NCBI GenBank assembly: GCA_023375785.1
Contig: SZWC01000566.1
Span: forward strand, 24,876 to 55,975
From: Penium margaritaceum
Lineage: Eukaryota > Streptophyta > Zygnematophyceae > Desmidiales > Peniaceae
Length of the DNA stretch: 31,100 bases
Reading direction: 5' to 3'
The translations under genes and the position numbers were made by a program. Shown piece by piece: positions 29,311 through 31,100 of this stretch (position 1 is the first letter of the stretch; each line of letters opens with the position of its first letter). Under the pieces are notes generated by a model, which saw only the letters and a list, made by a program, of their open reading frames with translations, was not told where the DNA came from and made no database searches.

Positions 29311-31100
29311 CCCGCGCCTGTGCCTACGCCTGCAAAGCCTGTGCCTACGCCTGCAAAGCCTGTGCCTACGCCTGCAAAGCCTGTGCCTACGCCTGCAAAG
29401 CCTGTGCCTACGCCTGCAAAGCCTGTGCCTACGCCTGCGAAGCCTGCGCCTGCCCCTGCTAAGCTTGCACCTGCACCTGTGCCTTGGAAGCATGCACCTG
29501 CGCCTGCTAAGCATGTGCCTGCGTCTGCGAAGCCTGTGCCTGCGCCCGGGATGCCTGTGTCTGCGCCTTCCGAGCTTGTCCCTACGCTTGCAAAGCCTGC
29601 ACCTGCTTATAGGAAGCCTGTGTCTTCGAAGCCTGCCTGCGCTTGCAAAAGCCTGCGCCTGTAGCTGCAAAGCCTGCGTGTGCGCAGCTTGTGCCTGTGC
29701 CTGCGAAGCCTGCAACTGCACCTGACAAGCCTGTGCCTGCGCCTGCGCCTGCATCTGCGTCTGCGCCTGCGCCTGCACCTGCGCCTGCGCCTGCACCTGC
29801 GCCTGCGCCTGCGCCTGCACCTGCGCCTGCGCCTGCGCCTGCACCTGCGCCTGCGCCTGCGTCTGCCTTTGCGCCTGCGCCTGCACCTGCGCCTGCGCCT
29901 GCGCCTGCACCTGCGCCTGCGCCTGCGCCTGCGTCTGCCTCTGCGCCTGCGCCTGCGCCTGCGTCTGCCTCTGCGCCTGCGCCTGCGTCTGCGTCTGCAC
30001 CGGCGTCTGCGTCTGCAGAGCCTGCGCCTGCCCCTCCTACGCCTGCACCGGCGAAGCCTGCGCCTGCAGCTTTTCCTGCAAAGCCTGCGCCCGTGCTTGC
30101 GCCTGACCCTGCGCCTGCAAAGCCTGCGCCTGCCCCTGCGAAGCCTGTGCCTTCACGTGCAAAGCTGGCGACTGCGCCTCCAAAGCTAGCCACTGGGAAG
30201 CCCGCGCCTGCGCCTGTGAATCCAACGCCTGCGCCTGCACCTGCGCGTGTGATTCCAACGCCTGCGCCTGCACCTACGCCTGTGAATCCAACGCCTGCGC
30301 CTGCACCTACGCCTGTGAATCCAATGCCTGCGCCTGCACCTGCGCCTGTGAATCCAACGCCTGCGCCTGCACCTGCGCCTGTGAATCCAACGCCTGCGCT
30401 TGCACCTGCGCCTGTGAATCCAACGCCTGCGCCTGCACCTGCGCCTGTGAATCCAACGCCTGCGCCTGCACCTGCGCCTGTGAATCCAACGCCTGCGCCT
30501 GCACCTGCGACGCCTCTGCCTGGGAAGCCTGCAACTGTGCCTATTCCTGGTGCAATTTGCAGGCGCAGGCTCAGGCTCCGCGGGCTCTGCAGGTGCAGGC
30601 GGAGGCGCGGGAAGCCTGCACCTGCGCCTGCAAATCACGCGCCAACGCCTGCACCTGTAGAACCTGCGAACTGTGCGCCTGCACCTGCGAAGCCTGAGCC
30701 TGCGCCTGCGCCTGCACCTGCGAAGCCTGAGCCTGCGCCTGCGCCTGCACCTGCGAAGCCTGAGCCTGCGCCTGCGCCTGCACCTGCGAAGCCTGAGCCT
30801 GCGCCTACGCCTGCTCCCGCAGATTCTGCACCTACACCTGCGGAGCCTGAGCCTGCGCCTACGCCTGCTCCCGCAGATTCTGCACCTACACCTGCGGAGC
30901 CTGCGCCTGCGCCTACGCCTGCTCCCGCAGATTCTGCACCTACACCTGCGGAGCCTGAGCCTGCGCCTACGCCTGCTCCCGCAGATTCTGCACCTACACC
31001 TGCGGAGCCTGCGCCTGCGCCTACGCCTGCTCCCGCAGATTCTGCACCTACACCTGCGGAGCCTGCGCCTGCGCCTACGCCTGCTCCCGCAGATTCTGCA
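29311..31100. repeat. CCTGCG-based minisatellite with 21-, 33- and 54-bp higher-order units, running off the window
   Basis: Basic unit cctgcg or gcctgc. Higher-order units: 21 bp (tgtgcctacgcctgcaaagc) about six times at 29318-29440; 33 bp (with gtgaatccaacg) about eight times at 30215-30500; 33 bp (with gcgaagcctgag) about four times at 30687-30800; 54 bp (with gcagattctgca) at 30819, 30873, 30927, 30981, 31035 and 31089. The array continues past the window end. Confidence 0.96.
29311..31100 (+). CDS. Pro/Ala-rich repeat reading frame, uncertain, open at the window end
   Basis: From the stop at 29610-29612, one plus-strand frame stays open to the window edge, about 496 codons. It reads as Pro-Ala repeats in blocks: [11 protein letters not shown] (11 residues), [11 protein letters not shown] (11 residues) and [18 protein letters not shown] (18 residues, six copies). 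Just upstream, 29311-29640 encodes PVPTPAK seven-residue repeats in another frame; small indels near 29630-29650 separate the two. The other plus frames contain TGA in every gtgaatcc or cctgagcc unit. Alternating Ala-Pro, Thr-Pro, Val-Pro and Lys-Pro is the composition of arabinogalactan-type or hydroxyproline-rich cell-wall proteins. No signal peptide, start codon or anchor is seen. Minus-strand frames are also long, so this may be only a minisatellite. Confidence 0.25.

Noticed and set aside
28133..29725. 530-codon plus-strand frame, Cys/Ala then Gly-rich
   Set aside because: It crosses the G-rich block and reads Cys-Ala from the CCTGCG repeat; no stable frame or domain supports it.
28477..30000. 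507-codon minus-strand frame with Gln-Ala and Pro-rich parts
   Set aside because: Antisense translation of the same low-complexity DNA; all minus frames are long here.
1..31100. tRNA or rRNA genes
   Set aside because: I looked for cloverleaf-like and rRNA-like words and saw none beyond the primer-binding sites; a covariance search was not possible.

Overview
This window looks like intergenic, repeat-dominated nuclear DNA of a large eukaryotic genome. A plant or streptophyte alga is most likely. The evidence is an intact primer-binding site (PBS) of the plant initiator-Met-tRNA type, a Ty3/gypsy chromovirus with a chromodomain, a Ty1/copia element, a Mutator-like (MULE) transposase relic, a TRIM-like element, a hAT-type MITE and abundant microsatellites. 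The species cannot be named from the sequence; a charophyte alga such as Chara would fit but is only a guess. I see no convincing host gene, tRNA or rRNA.

Layout. Positions 1-1830 hold an (AC)n tract, a small copia-like reverse-transcriptase (RT) relic on the minus strand and a hairpin-rich repeat. Positions 1836-17188 are one Ty3/gypsy chromovirus on the plus strand. It has LTRs at 1836-2510 and 16502-17188, flanked by a 5-bp duplication (tgcca). A complete Ty1/copia element (minus strand, 5708-12066, LTRs of about 590 bp, 5-bp duplication tgatt) has jumped into the gypsy coding region between gag and protease. Both elements are broken by many stops and a few frameshifts. An N-run at 14445-14668 is bracketed by two identical 252-bp copies of gypsy sequence, which points to an assembly join rather than biology.

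Positions 17194-22740 are unique-looking DNA. They contain a decayed MULE transposase gene on the minus strand (about 20030-18300, with a plausible 95-bp intron), a TRIM-like mini-retrotransposon (20970-21300) and a second cluster of hairpins related to the one near 1 kb. From 23.4 kb to the end, unrelated simple and tandem arrays follow one another: AGC, GAGT, CACATG, 38-bp, 84-bp, 12-bp, 50-bp, 52-bp, 68-bp, a 121-bp G-rich higher-order repeat, and CCTGCG-based repeats with 21-, 33- and 54-bp higher-order units. A 523-bp hAT-type MITE with a perfect 8-bp duplication lies at 24113-24635.

The elements do not form a pathway. Their interest lies in the order of insertion, the structures of the LTRs and small elements, and the tandem-repeat cluster. 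Inside that cluster, one plus-strand frame stays open for about 1.5 kb and encodes Pro/Ala-rich repeats reminiscent of cell-wall glycoproteins.
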